DNA of 64,000 bases, taken from positions 3,586,164 to 3,650,163 of the forward strand of contig NZ_CP063356.1 in assembly GCF_001866075.3 (NCBI RefSeq), in the 5' to 3' direction. Of the stretch, positions 15,442 to 24,568 are shown in pieces. How positions within the stretch are numbered: position 1 is the first letter of the stretch; the number at the start of each line of letters is the position of its first letter. The stretch is from Anaerobacillus isosaccharinicus. GTDB taxonomy: Bacteria > Bacillota > Bacilli > Bacillales > Anaerobacillaceae. The notes under the pieces are model-generated. The model was not told the origin of the DNA, did not search any database, and worked only from the letters and a program-made list of their open reading frames with translations. Made by a program: the position numbers and the translations under genes.

Positions 15442-17266
15442 ACTCGGAAATTAAATGATTAAATTTAGGTCTCCTGGAGCTTATGAGCTTGTTTTAAGAG
15501 GAAAGCGTGGGATTTTCAAAGTCATTTTCAAAAAAATGAATGACAAATAAACCACATGAAGTGGATTTTTTGAAAATTATATTTTAAGATGACTTTATAA
15601 GGACAAAAAGGACTGAATAATCGGGTTGGTAGCCACAAAATTATTCTTTTTTGCTTCCTTTATCCATGCATCGGCATGCTGACACATGCCGATGATATAT
15701 GTACGAATATTCCAATGTCTAGAACTTCGTCCTCTTGAATCTTCTAAACGATAATCCACTTTTTGCCGTTTAATACAACGCTCAACTCCAGTTCGCAAAG
15801 AATAGCGTTTTCGCCATTCCTTACTATCACGTTTGATACGTGGAAAGAGACGAGGATTATCCTTCGTCGCTGTATAAAATGTTCGACCATAATCTGAATC
15901 TGAACACGGATTTGGGCATTCCCATTTTCCGCATACGGCTGGACAACGCCATTTGCGCCGATAGGTTTTTTGATTTAATCCCCAGTGGATCATCTCTCGA
16001 CCAATAGGGCAGACTGGAACACCTTTAAGATTTATATCCATTTGTTTATGCTGAAATTGTTTAGAACGTCTTGGATTAAGGTCAATGATGGCTGAAACAT
16101 CATAGTGTTCTAACATTTCATAGATGGGAAAAGCATCTAGAGCAGAATCTAAGATGACTTCACTGATTTTCCAATCAGAATACCAATGTTTGAGTTCATG
16201 AAACGTACTTACAAATAAAACTGAGTCATGTTTACTGGCTCTGTAGAGCCTTGGATAAATAGGTAAGTCATAAGGACTATCAGATGCAGTTACCATGAAT
16301 AGGCTTCGCCCATAATAGTACTTTTCTCTAGAACTATCCCAACCGTAATCAGCGTCAGGGTCTGAGAATTGTCTCTTGCATTGGCATTTCCAATTTCCTT
16401 GTTTACGACAATCGCATAGAAACTTACCATAAGGTCTTCCACCAGTAACAACGGGAGATCCATCACCGAGGATGCTTAAGGACATGGTGTCACCTAGTAA
16501 TCCTTGTGTTGCTGATTTATTGACGAACAAGGATTGAAAGATCATTTGAAGTTGGTCATGGGCTTTCGGTGTATATTTAATATCCTTATTTTTCAAGGCG
16601 CGTTTAACTAGTTTTTCAACAATCTTAGGGTTTTTAGGCTCTTGTTTCTGATTCTTTTTGCCTTTCTTTCTTGGTTTCTTTAGCTTTCTGTTATTTCTAT
16701 TCGATAGATGTGGAGTTGAACCAAGCCATAGCCGATTAAAAAAATCGTAAAAGGTACCTACTCCAGGAACATTGTATGGAGAAAAACCACTAAGGACCGC
16801 AAGAACTGGCGTTGTCTTTAATGTATAAACCCACTTGTCAATACTTGAGATATGGTGGTAATGCATGAGCATTAAACTCCGAAGCATATCACACGGCTGC
16901 CGCGGTTTTCTTCCTCTTGGATTAGAGGAATAACGGTGTCTAAGCAACATGGTGGCATCGGTTAGGTCAATCAAGGAACACCAAATTATTGGTTCAGAGT
17001 AAAAGGTTTTTAAAAATGCTTTATCCTTATAGAGTTCATCTAATTGCTCGACAACAAAAGACAGATAGGATTCATGAGAACGGACGTTTTTTAGCATAAA
17101 AATTCCCCCAATACGAGTTTTTTAATGTCTTCAACTCGATTATTGGGGCGTTCTGAATTTGTCAAGAGGAAAATGTGTTCGCCCCCTTTAAATAGGGGTA
17201 AAACAATAAAAAGCCCTAGTCGAAAGACTAGAGCTGAAGCGGAAATTTAATTTCCGAGAGACTATC
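15442..17266 (-). mobile_element. Insertion sequence with DDE transposase (about 1.8 kb)
   Basis: CTCGGAAATTAAAT near 15443 is repeated in inverse as ATTTAATTTCCGAG near 17252-17265. With the transposase filling the interior, these are the likely terminal repeats. I could not settle a target duplication. A 31-codon ORF at 15456 inside the left end is probably meaningless. Confidence 0.6.
15595..17097 (-). CDS. DDE transposase, 500 aa (IS1182/IS5-like)
   Basis: N-terminal DUF772-like region (RKPRQPCDMLRSLMLMHYH) with the conserved 'PGVGTFYDFFNRLW' segment. The DDE domain starts near LGDGSPVV with the first Asp, a second Asp lies in 'ILDSALDAFP', and Glu in 'RTGVERCIKRQK'. Two Cys-rich patches (CDCRKQGNWKCQCK and CPAVCGKWECPNPC) suggest zinc binding. 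Full length. I place it in the IS1182/IS5-like group without certainty on the subgroup. Confidence 0.85.
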   Translation of the reverse strand: MLKNVRSHESYLSFVVEQLDELYKDKAFLKTFYSEPIIWCSLIDLTDATMLLRHRYSSNPRGRKPRQPCDMLRSLMLMHYHHISSIDKWVYTLKTTPVLAVLSGFSPYNVPGVGTFYDFFNRLWLGSTPHLSNRNNRKLKKPRKKGKKNQKQEPKNPKIVEKLVKRALKNKDIKYTPKAHDQLQMIFQSLFVNKSATQGLLGDTMSLSILGDGSPVVTGGRPYGKFLCDCRKQGNWKCQCKRQFSDPDADYGWDSSREKYYYGRSLFMVTASDSPYDLPIYPRLYRASKHDSVLFVSTFHELKHWYSDWKISEVILDSALDAFPIYEMLEHYDVSAIIDLNPRRSKQFQHKQMDINLKGVPVCPIGREMIHWGLNQKTYRRKWRCPAVCGKWECPNPCSDSDYGRTFYTATKDNPRLFPRIKRDSKEWRKRYSLRTGVERCIKRQKVDYRLEDSRGRSSRHWNIRTYIIGMCQHADAWIKEAKKNNFVATNPIIQSFLSL

Positions 17267-17288
17267 TAAAATATCAGAGGTGAATTTT

Positions 17289-17846
17289 ATGAATTTTGAA
17301 TATAGGTTAAGCGGTTTAGGGTGGGCAGATGGATTTATAGAGGTAAACTTGCAAAGACATTCTTTTACTATTAGCTATTTAAACGATGGATTAGGAGACT
17401 TCCTCTATGCGCTAATGGAGTTAAATTCAAAATGTGTTCCTAATGATGAAGTAAAATCACAAACTACTTGTATATGGTATGCTGAACCAGCTGGAACAAA
17501 ATTAGAATTTAATCGAACAGATGAGTGGTTGAACATAAAAGTAACTAGTTATGAAGACATTGACCTAAATATAAACGCAAAAATTGAGATGGACACCTCA
17601 GTTCTTTATGACGAGTTATTATTTATTGTCATTAAAGAGGTTGATTTACTTTTAAAAACCCACGGTATTGTTGGGTACAGGGAGACTTGGTATGAACATG
17701 ATTTTCCGCTAAGCACCTTTTTGAAATTAAAAGGGTATTTAATATCAAAGAATAAGTATTCGATAACATCTTTTCAAGAAATGGGCTGGGAGTTGCAGAA
17801 AAGCGAATTAAAAGAGGACATAAATTTACTGTTCAAGGATTTATGA
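17289..17846 (+). CDS. Hypothetical cytosolic protein, 185 aa (cassette A13)
   Basis: Soluble and acidic with no signal peptide. It contains 'YRLSGLGWADGFIEVN' and 'LGDFLYALMEL' segments typical of small immunity-like proteins near toxin loci, but I cannot assign a family. AGAGGTG favours ATG at 17289 over GTG at 17280. Followed by site A14. Confidence 0.8.
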   Translation: MNFEYRLSGLGWADGFIEVNLQRHSFTISYLNDGLGDFLYALMELNSKCVPNDEVKSQTTCIWYAEPAGTKLEFNRTDEWLNIKVTSYEDIDLNINAKIEMDTSVLYDELLFIVIKEVDLLLKTHGIVGYRETWYEHDFPLSTFLKLKGYLISKNKYSITSFQEMGWELQKSELKEDINLLFKDL

Positions 17847-17848
17847 CT

Positions 17849-17925
17849 CTTAAACTAACGGATGCATTAGTTTAGGAACTGTTGTAGTAGCAGTTCCTTT
17901 AATTGTTTTAAGAGTAATTTAATAA
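17849..17925 (+). repeat. Cassette site A14
   Basis: CTTAAACTAACGGATGC opening arm; strong inner hairpin AGGAACTG/CAGTTCCT; closing arm GAGTAATTTAATAATAA. Confidence 0.85.
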
Positions 17926-17973
17926 TAACATGATAAACGAAAATGGGATTTCAAGTTATTTTACCCTAATACC

Positions 17974-18002
17974 TTGCAATACATAGTATATTGTTATATA
18001 AG
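17974..18002 (+). promoter_or_regulatory. Promoter of the PadR operon
   Basis: TTGCAA, 17 bases, TATAAG: a sigma-A type promoter about 20 bases before the ribosome binding site. The spacer contains the palindrome-like ATACATAGTATAT, a plausible PadR operator for autorepression. Confidence 0.65.
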
Positions 18003-18022
18003 TTATATAGGAGGTGTGAATT

Positions 18023-18370
18023 TTGGAAATTGAAAAAGAATCTTTAAAAGGTTATATAGATTCTATCTTACTTTCATTAGTGGAAAACAAACCGATGTAT
18101 GGTTACTCCTTATCAAAAGAGATAACAGAATTAACAGGAGGCTTATTTGAAATAAAAGAAGCAACGTTGTATCTCTCGTTAAAAAGATTAGAGAAAAACG
18201 GTTTTGTTTACTCATATTGGGATGACTCTTCTGGTGCAGGTGGTAGGAGGAAGTATTATTCAATAACACCAGTAGGTTCGGAGAGATTGGAGAAGCAAAA
18301 AAAAGAATGGGTTGTGTTTAAAGAAATCATAGATAGGTTTCTGGGGAGGGATATTTCTAATGATATATAA
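18023..18370 (+). CDS. PadR family transcriptional regulator, 115 aa
   Basis: Winged-helix repressor with the diagnostic blocks: 'SLVENKPMYGYSLSKEI' (helix 1-2), 'EATLYLSLKRLEKNGFV' (recognition helix and wing) and 'GGRRKYYSITPVGSERL' (wing tip). One C-terminal helix for dimerisation. TTG start after AGGAGGTG. It overlaps the next gene by 11 bases; PadR plus permease-prefix membrane protein is a standing pair in Bacillaceae. Probably represses its own promoter. Confidence 0.93.
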   Translation: MEIEKESLKGYIDSILLSLVENKPMYGYSLSKEITELTGGLFEIKEATLYLSLKRLEKNGFVYSYWDDSSGAGGRRKYYSITPVGSERLEKQKKEWVVFKEIIDRFLGRDISNDI

Positions 18371-19220
18371 TAAATCAAATTCTATAAGGATTTTTTGTGA
18401 TAGGGTTTGTATGAAAATTAAGGAACCAAAGGAAACATTAAATGATATTCATGAAGAGTTGTCCTCAAATATGGAAGATGAAGTACAACAGTTAATTGAG
18501 AATGGTCTTGATGAAAAACAAGCTATAATAAAAACTATCCAAAAACATGGGTCTCCACAACATGTAGTAGATGAACTTAGTCTAATATACAAAACAAGAA
18601 GGTTTATTCTTCCTGTCTTTGGAATAACTGCGATTAGCTTACTTATTATTAGTGTCTTTTTAATTTCTATCTTTTATTATTGGAACTATAGTCTACACTC
18701 ACAACAAATTCACAAATTCTCTGGCTTTTTAATGGGTTTGCATGCTGAAAGTAATCACGATGAAATTAACGAAGCTGTTAAGGAATTTGTAAGTGTACAT
18801 TTTGTGGATGATTCTTTTTACAATGATGCTATTTGGTTAGGTGTACGAAGTATCGAAGACCAACAAGAATATACATTTGTATATCCTCCAAGTGCTGGAT
18901 TAAATATTGCAAAGTATCCAAGAACGGAAGGCATATTTACACAAACTTTCTTTAGCGGTGTATCAGTAAATCTGCCAAATACTAATATTATTGTTGATGG
19001 TGATATAGCCCAAGTTTTAATCAAACACAATGTTATATATATAGGTTTTTTTATGTTCTTATTATATTGGGTAACATTTTCAATTTGGGCATTAAATAAT
19101 ATAAAGTATATAAATGGAAAAAATACAATGACATCAACGGCATTGATAGTATTGTTTAATTTCATTGGTTTTATAATTTATTATAAATACTGTCCGCAGT
19201 CTCGAAAATTGTCATATTAA
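18360..19220 (+). CDS. Permease prefix (HAAS)-type membrane protein partnered with PadR, 286 aa
   Basis: Residues 1-75 hold a HAAS-like helical prefix ('NDIHEELSSNMEDEVQQLIE', 'GSPQHVVDELSLIYKTRR'), known in DUF1700-type partners of PadR. Membrane helices at about 80-105, 225-245 and 255-275 flank an extracytoplasmic domain of about 110 residues. Start overlaps padR. An internal ATG at 18411 (MKIKEPKETL) would also fit the family. The last residues run up to the neighbouring transposon and may be altered by it. Confidence 0.8.
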   Translation: MIYNKSNSIRIFCDRVCMKIKEPKETLNDIHEELSSNMEDEVQQLIENGLDEKQAIIKTIQKHGSPQHVVDELSLIYKTRRFILPVFGITAISLLIISVFLISIFYYWNYSLHSQQIHKFSGFLMGLHAESNHDEINEAVKEFVSVHFVDDSFYNDAIWLGVRSIEDQQEYTFVYPPSAGLNIAKYPRTEGIFTQTFFSGVSVNLPNTNIIVDGDIAQVLIKHNVIYIGFFMFLLYWVTFSIWALNNIKYINGKNTMTSTALIVLFNFIGFIIYYKYCPQSRKLSY

Positions 19221-19319
19221 CTGCCAGTGACATTGACGTGGCTTGTTATGTAGAGTCACACTCATTGCCACTGGCGATTGATTTAGTCACTTAATTTGGC
19301 GCATCCAAAGCGGAAGAAC

Positions 19320-19517
19320 CTAGATGAAATTTCTAAGATCGTTTTTAAACACTTCAACTACTTTTTCTAATGCTACCTTTTTCTCCAATAAATCGTGTAT
19401 TTCAGCTCTTAATTGATCAACCATAGTCTCCATTTCGCCGATCCCATCTTCAAGCTGGTTCTTATAATCTTCTAAGTTATTAATCATCTTCGATGTTACT
19501 TTCCCCTTATAATTCAT
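19320..19517 (-). CDS. Coiled-coil protein, 65 aa (transposon-borne)
   Basis: Almost entirely heptad-patterned helix (LEDYKNQLEDGIGEMETMVD). Its start overlaps the ATPase stop by 11 bases, so it is translated with it. Possibly a transposition co-factor or regulator; no family recognised. Confidence 0.65.
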   Translation of the reverse strand: MNYKGKVTSKMINNLEDYKNQLEDGIGEMETMVDQLRAEIHDLLEKKVALEKVVEVFKNDLRNFI

Positions 19518-20298
19518 TGATTACACGGTGAATGTGGGATTCTCCTACAACTTTATTTCCTTGAAGAAATGCATCTAAAAGACTTTGACTACATAGAGTA
19601 TTAATTTTTCTCGGAATCCCCTGGCTAAAGTTATGAATTGCCTGAATGGCTTCTTCTGAAAAAATCTCATATGGTGTTTCAACTACTATCAATTGATGTT
19701 TAATGTAAGCTTTTGTTTCTTGCTCAGTTAGCCCTGTTACTTGGTATCGCATTTGTATCCTTTGATCGATAGCTTCTAGGTGCTTCACTTTTAATTGATT
19801 TCGTAGACTAGGTTGCCCAACGACAATAAGGGTAAGAGGAGACATAGAATCTTCTTTAAAGTTAAGTATGAAGCGTAACTCTTGCAACATCGGCTCCGAG
19901 AAATGGTGTGCTTCATCAATAACAATAACTGGTGTTTTTCTCTCATTCTCATAAATATCTAACATTAAAGATTGGTACTGTCGTTTCGCTTCGGTTGATC
20001 GAAATGCAGGGTGAATTCCAAAGTTTTGTAAAACTTCTCGATAAAATAGTTTAGGAGTTAGTTCAGAGTCACATAAATATAAATAACGGTATTTTGTACG
20101 ATCTAGTTTTTGTACTAATGATCTTACAGCCGTTGATTTTCCCATACCAGCCTCACCAGTTAATAAGCAAAACTGTCGATTTTCAGCAGCGTACTCTAAT
20201 CGAGCTGTTGCTTCATTGTAGCTAGATGAGCTATATAGTTGTTCAATTAAAATCTCACGAGTAAATGGAACACCTTTCATTTCGAAGAAATCTAACAT
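19507..20298 (-). CDS. ExeA/TniB-like AAA ATPase, 263 aa
   Basis: Walker A GEAGMGKST (about 48-56), Walker B VIVIDEAHH (about 126-134) and a sensor region 'LTLIVVGQPSLRNQL'. These place it with MuB/TniB/ExeA-type AAA ATPases that choose target DNA for DDE transposases. Start overlaps the transposase frame by 7 bases. Full length. Confidence 0.9.
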   Translation of the reverse strand: MLDFFEMKGVPFTREILIEQLYSSSSYNEATARLEYAAENRQFCLLTGEAGMGKSTAVRSLVQKLDRTKYRYLYLCDSELTPKLFYREVLQNFGIHPAFRSTEAKRQYQSLMLDIYENERKTPVIVIDEAHHFSEPMLQELRFILNFKEDSMSPLTLIVVGQPSLRNQLKVKHLEAIDQRIQMRYQVTGLTEQETKAYIKHQLIVVETPYEIFSEEAIQAIHNFSQGIPRKINTLCSQSLLDAFLQGNKVVGESHIHRVINEL

Positions 20299-21678
20299 TC
20301 GCTACGCCCCCTTGATTTTTCTTTCCATTGGACAAAACTTGTGGTTCCTAGTTGTTTTCGCTTTTCCTCATCCTGCTGTTTTTTCAACCGATCTAAATAA
20401 TCCGATACAGCCGTTGGTGAGGACTTTTCATCATATGGTTCATGAAGTTTTGAATGACTTTGATTTCGCAGTTCAGCTGGTTTTGCATCTGGGTAGCGCA
20501 AGTCATCTTTCCAAACCTGTACATAGGATAAATCAAATGGGTTATAACGAACGATAATTTTTTTACCCCGTAAAGACGATCTACATCGTAAAGATTTCCC
20601 TCTAATTCAATCACCGCTGTTTTTCTAACTGAACGGTCTTCTTCCCATAAAAAGATTTCTTTTAACTCTTCAGGAGAAAGAAACCGTTGTTCCTCTTGTT
20701 TCGCTTCATATCGCTTTTTGGTGTTTGTCCAGTCCCGCGGTGAACCCGATGATCGTAGGCATCCAACCATGATCGCAAGTACTCATTTAACGATTTTAAT
20801 GTCGTCAACTTGCCTTGATTAATGAGAAGATTTGCTTCACCGGTAAAGCTTGAATCAACATATTGGAAAAACTTTTCAACCTTGCCTTTTGATTCTGGCG
20901 AGTACGGGCTTGCATGGATTAACTTCGTCCCCATACGCGCGCAAATCACTTTAAACTGTTTTGCGCTATAAACAGAGCCATTATCACAGAAAAACAAATG
21001 GGGCACACCATACTTTAATACCGCTTTTTGAACACATCTTTCAAGACGTGGATAACGTTCTTCAAAAAAGAATTCAGCGTGCATAATCCGACGACTATAA
21101 TCATCAATAATTGCTATTAAGTATGCTTTCTTTCTTCGCCCCGAATGATTTGGATCGGGTAAATAAAGGGCATGTTGTGTATCTGCTTGCCAACAATCAT
21201 TAGGAGCTGCGTGTTCGAAATGTTGAAATTCTTTCTTTACCGCACGGTAAATATCTCGCTTACTCCAACCCTGTTCTTGAAAATATCTTGAGAGCGTACG
21301 TGTTTTGAGGACACCAACCGGAACACGTTCTTCTAATTCCAAAATTCGAATTACCTGTTCCACACTACGGCTAGGAAGTTCTTTTCTTAATTCCACAGCT
21401 CGTTTCAATATAGAGTGGTCCACATATTGAAGACTTCCCTTTTTCTCTCTTTTTTGAGGCTTTAATGCATCAAATCCATCTTTTTCATAGTTTTTCAAAT
21501 ATCTTTCTAATGATCTAAGGCTAATTGTGGTTTTCTCACTGCCTGGGATGGAATATCTTTGTGCTGCAATCTCCTTTAAAAGGTTATATTTCTCCCCAGC
21601 ATTAAGCTTTCGCTGAACAACTTGGGCAATTAACCCAAAACGAAATGCTGCGATTTCATTGCGTAAATTTTCATCCAC
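20292..21678 (-). pseudogene. DDE (rve) transposase with two frameshifts
   Basis: N-terminal helix-turn-helix regions precede an integrase core with the DDE triad: Asp in CWQADTQHA, Asp in LFFCDNGSV and Glu in ESKGKVEKFF. The reading frame breaks twice. Near 20700 one A seems lost (TPK-SD instead of TPKKRYEAK); near 20565 one T seems lost (DRLYG instead of DRSLRG), after which the third frame gives 'LRYPDAKPAELRNQ' to the end at 20292. Both are one-base losses in short homopolymers, so true mutation or sequencing error. If real, the element depends on another copy. Confidence 0.8.
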
Positions 21679-21816
21679 TCGTTTTCCTCTCCTTTTTTAC
21701 AAATGTAAACACTCTTAATTTTCTTCTGTTTTTAAGGAAAGGAAAACAGACATATTTTGTGTAGTAAAAAAGGGGTAGAAACCAATTTTATGCAATTGAA
21801 ACGACATTCCTGGTGG

Positions 21817-22413
21817 CTACCAGAATAACCCTTTGTGTTGACGAAGATTGAGTGATGAGAATAACTTTCCTTTTCCAGGAATATGTTTTTTTCCATGAAA
21901 CAAAATCTTGAAGTAAAGCTCACACTCTTGGATAAGACTAATTCCCTTACGGTAAAGTTCAAGTAAATCATCACCTGCTTGGTAATCATGCGCCAATCTA
22001 ACACGTTGCTTGGCAATCCACTGATTAAAGCGAGAGGTTAATTTCATTTTCCAACGACGTAAAGTCCGTAAGGAAATGATTGGGACTGTACAATGAGAAA
22101 GTCGCTTAGTGAGATGCGTTAACGGAACTCCCATTAACAACCACCGTGCAATAAATTCACGAAAAACATTTGAAAAACGAGACCAAGGAGTAAGAAAACA
22201 AGGGAGTAACGAAAACGTACGATCACAAGAACCACAACGCCTTCTTAACACAAAGATTATCGAGGACTGGTGTTTCATATGAACCCATCTTTTATATTTG
22301 CCGTGTTTTTTCATTCTTCTACCGCAGCACGGACATCGTAATTCAACATCATACTTATTAATGGAATCATTATACTTCTTGATAGAACGAGGCGAATCTA
22401 GTAAAATAATCAT
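21817..22413 (-). CDS. DUF6431-like zinc-ribbon protein, 198 aa (transposon-borne)
   Basis: An N-terminal zinc ribbon (CPCCG near 28, CGSCDRTF near 81) and helix-turn-helix-like segment 'ISLRTLRRWKMKL' suggest DNA binding. It heads the transposon operon, as DUF6431 genes do in related Bacillus elements by my recollection. TTG/ATG start near a terminator hairpin. Could bind transposon ends or choose targets. Confidence 0.7.
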   Translation of the reverse strand: MIILLDSPRSIKKYNDSINKYDVELRCPCCGRRMKKHGKYKRWVHMKHQSSIIFVLRRRCGSCDRTFSLLPCFLTPWSRFSNVFREFIARWLLMGVPLTHLTKRLSHCTVPIISLRTLRRWKMKLTSRFNQWIAKQRVRLAHDYQAGDDLLELYRKGISLIQECELYFKILFHGKKHIPGKGKLFSSLNLRQHKGLFW

Positions 22414-22423
22414 AGTTGTTAGA

Positions 22424-22466
22424 GGTCATTTGTCCAGCCGCCAAGCTATTGAGACAAATGACCTTT
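22424..22466. terminator. Terminator beside the DUF6431-like gene
   Basis: AGGTCATTTGTC and GACAAATGACCT pair around a 20-nt loop and run into TTTTCC on the plus strand. Confidence 0.65.
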
Positions 22467-22481
22467 TCCTTTTCTAAAGTT

Positions 22482-22540
22482 TAAGAGCCGTCAACTCTAA
22501 CGACCATTATACTATGGTCGTTAGAGTTGACGGGCTCTTA
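22482..22540. repeat. Long near-perfect inverted repeat at transposon/cassette border
   Basis: TAAGAGCC-GTCAACTCTAAC and GTTAGAGTTGACGGGCTCTTA pair over about 26 bp with one bulged base and a 6-nt loop. It contains CTAACGACC, resembling a cassette-site arm. It may be a terminator, transposon end or symmetrical site. Confidence 0.75.
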
Positions 22541-22636
22541 TATTATATTTTTTGCGACAAAAAAGGCAGCTAAAATTTTACCAATTACGACGTTGGAGGT
22601 GACCCCCAACAAAATACCGCAAAAAAGATTCTTGTT

Positions 22637-22706
22637 GTGTTAACGGATAGGAACAGTCATAAAAGCGGTTGTTTCTGTTTATTGAGTTATAGAGTAGGTT
22701 AGTGAA
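22637..22706 (+). repeat. Cassette site A15
   Basis: Opening arm GTTAACGGATAG; inner GGAACAGTC / GGTTGTTTCTG; closing arm GTAGGTTAGTG. Confidence 0.75.
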
Positions 22707-22751
22707 AGAAGACTATACGGCTTATCTAAGATGATTTAATGGAGGATACAT

Positions 22752-23222
22752 ATGCAAAAGAATGCAATAGTTGCGTGTTTTTTATTGGTTATACTATTTC
22801 TCTCTGCATGTAATATTGAATTTGAAAATCAACCAGGAGAAAGTGTAGAAGCATCAAACAATCAAACAGAAGATAGAGATTACGAAGCTCGATTGCTAAA
22901 GGTTGATACAGATTTAGAAAAGGAACATGTTTGGCATTTTGTTCCAGAGGGTGTCAGTACAATGACTATTTCTGTGGAAGCAGAAAATGTTGAAACAATA
23001 CTCTTTTGGATAACCGAAACAGGAACAGGGACTTGGGCTGAAAGAACACTTATTGGTTACGACATAGATGGAAGTGATGGATGGTCTATTACATGGGAAT
23101 TCGGTAATAGGATATTCCTCGACTACATTACTATTCAGGCTTTGGGAAATGATGGTGCTACACAAGCAACAGAGTCAATCAATATCCGTTCCCGTTCTGC
23201 TGTTGAAAAAGATAGAGATTAA
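22752..23222 (+). CDS. Putative lipoprotein, 156 aa (cassette A15)
   Basis: Lipobox LSAC (Cys near 20). The mature part is acidic, then a beta-rich domain with many Trp, Thr and Ile (VETILFWITETGTGTWAERT) like a small beta-sandwich. ATG behind TGGAGG. Resembles the lipoprotein at 3539 in plan. Function unknown. Confidence 0.85.
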   Translation: MQKNAIVACFLLVILFLSACNIEFENQPGESVEASNNQTEDRDYEARLLKVDTDLEKEHVWHFVPEGVSTMTISVEAENVETILFWITETGTGTWAERTLIGYDIDGSDGWSITWEFGNRIFLDYITIQALGNDGATQATESINIRSRSAVEKDRD

Positions 23223-23258
23223 ATTTAGTATGGTATTTATTAGTTTTGTGAATCATTA

Positions 23259-23336
23259 CACTTAAATTAACGGAGGCTTTCCTTGAATAATGAATGCACT
23301 CCTTGTTCCACTATTTGGCAGGATAGTTCAATAACA
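23259..23336 (+). repeat. Cassette site A16
   Basis: CTTAAATTAACGGAGGC opening arm; closing arm GGCAGGATAGTTC. Confidence 0.8.
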
Positions 23337-23388
23337 AATATGAAAAAATAGGACAAATTATCTATATCAGTTTTAAAAGGGGGCGATT

Positions 23389-23904
23389 ATGAGAAAAGAA
23401 ATTAAATCACAAGTAGAAAAATTAGTGGGTTTAAAATTACAGCTTGCTGGACGGGCATCTAACCTCTTTTGGATTGGTTTTGGGGATATAGTTCAAATAA
23501 TTCGAAGAGGCAAAACTGTGGAAACATCTGAGTATGCTTTAAATATCCAATGTTCTTGGAGAATTACTTGTGGAAAGAAAATAGTTGTTGCTTCAAGGGA
23601 TTTCTATTCGCCAAACTCAGCTTTGGAAGACAATTTCGGGGATTTTGATTGGGATATACAAGGTAACAATAGATTTGATGAACGTATTAAAACTTTTTTA
23701 GAAGTCAATGGGAACATAATTGTAGAACAGGTTGAATCCGACAGTGTAGGAGGTTTAAAGGTCATTTTATCTGGTGGTTATATGTTAGAAGTATTTCCAG
23801 ATAGTTCTGAAGATGATGAACATAGTGAACACTGGAGATTTTTTAACCGAAAAGATAATAGTCCTCACTTTGTTGTTACTGGAATGGGAATTGAAAGAGT
23901 TTGA
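23389..23904 (+). CDS. Hypothetical cytosolic protein, 171 aa (cassette A16)
   Basis: Soluble; the N-terminal part has 'VEKLVGLKLQLAGRASNLFW' and 'YALNIQCSWRI', the C-terminal part is acidic (PDSSEDDEHSEHWRFF). The layout looks like an immunity-type SUKH-sized protein but I cannot place it. AAGGGGGCG before ATG. Downstream site A17 is degenerate. Confidence 0.8.
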   Translation: MRKEIKSQVEKLVGLKLQLAGRASNLFWIGFGDIVQIIRRGKTVETSEYALNIQCSWRITCGKKIVVASRDFYSPNSALEDNFGDFDWDIQGNNRFDERIKTFLEVNGNIIVEQVESDSVGGLKVILSGGYMLEVFPDSSEDDEHSEHWRFFNRKDNSPHFVVTGMGIERV

Positions 23905-23926
23905 ATAATAAATTGTGAAGAAATGT

Positions 23927-23992
23927 ACTTATAGTAAAGGGTAGCTTTACTGGAACAACAATAGTAAAGTTTTTCTGAAGAATGAGTAGTTA
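23927..23992 (+). repeat. Cassette site A17 (degenerate)
   Basis: TATAGTAAAGGGTAGC stands for the opening arm; CTTTACTG / CAATAGTAAAG is the inner pairing; no clear GCAG. Confidence 0.5.
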
Positions 23993-24037
23993 CTTTTGAG
24001 AAAGGCGACTTATATAAAGGGAGGAATGAATCGTCAG

Positions 24038-24478
24038 ATGAGAGTATGGGGCTTATTATATTTATCTATTTTAATTTTATTATTAGGATGCACTAATACA
24101 ACAATCAAGGGGGAAGCCCTCGAACCCAATCAAATAATTAAAGTAAATAATACGATTGTAAAAGAAAGAGTAGAAAAGTTAGAGGTTCAAAAACGTATTG
24201 GCGAAGATAATAAATACGAATTATTAAGAGAAATAACGAACCCAGAAAAAGTAGAGAAGATATTACTGATGCTTGAAAAAGCAAATTGGATAAATGCAAA
24301 AGTTGAAATGGCTTCCCCACCTAATTATAAAATTAACAATAAATATGAAATTTGGTTAACTCCTCTAAATAACATGCTAGAAGTGGTAATTCCAAGTCAG
24401 AGTAAGTATATAAAACTCTGGGGAGAAGAAGCAGCGATTTTATTTGAAATCATAGCAGATGAAAAACTTAATGAATAG
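24038..24478 (+). CDS. Putative lipoprotein, 146 aa (cassette A17)
   Basis: The lipobox LLGC follows a leucine-rich signal (WGLLYLSILILLLGC). The mature domain is mixed alpha/beta with 'KYEIWLTPLNNMLEV'. Several in-frame starts exist (23996, 24026, 24038); GGGAGG lies against 24026 and 13 bases before 24038, and the 24038 start gives the most normal signal peptide. Confidence 0.75.
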   Translation: MRVWGLLYLSILILLLGCTNTTIKGEALEPNQIIKVNNTIVKERVEKLEVQKRIGEDNKYELLREITNPEKVEKILLMLEKANWINAKVEMASPPNYKINNKYEIWLTPLNNMLEVVIPSQSKYIKLWGEEAAILFEIIADEKLNE

Positions 24479-24487
24479 AATTGTTTT

Positions 24488-24560
24488 TTGTTAACGGAGA
24501 GCATTAGTTTAGGAACTGTTGGAACGACAGTTCCCAGTGCTATATATCAGAATGAACAAG
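24488..24560 (+). repeat. Cassette site A18
   Basis: Opening arm GTTAACGGAGAGC; inner hairpin GGAACTGTTG/CGACAGTTCC. Related to the array B site at 52640. Confidence 0.8.
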
Positions 24561-24568
24561 ATAAAACA

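Larger units (their letters stand above)
19221..22540 (-). mobile_element. DUF6431 / DDE / ExeA-ATPase transposon (about 3.3 kb, limits approximate)
   Basis: Four minus-strand genes: a DUF6431-like zinc protein, a DDE transposase (broken), an ExeA/TniB-like ATPase and a coiled-coil protein. The DDE plus AAA pairing recalls the Mu/Tn5053/Tn7-like group. Near the left end, related blocks CTGCCAGTGACATTGA and TTGCCACTGGCGATTGA repeat as subterminal motifs. I could not confirm exact ends or a target duplication. Confidence 0.6.

Noticed and set aside
15456..15551. 31-codon ORF starting MIKFRSPGAYEL
   Set aside because: It overlaps the probable left end of the DDE insertion sequence and has no ribosome binding site.
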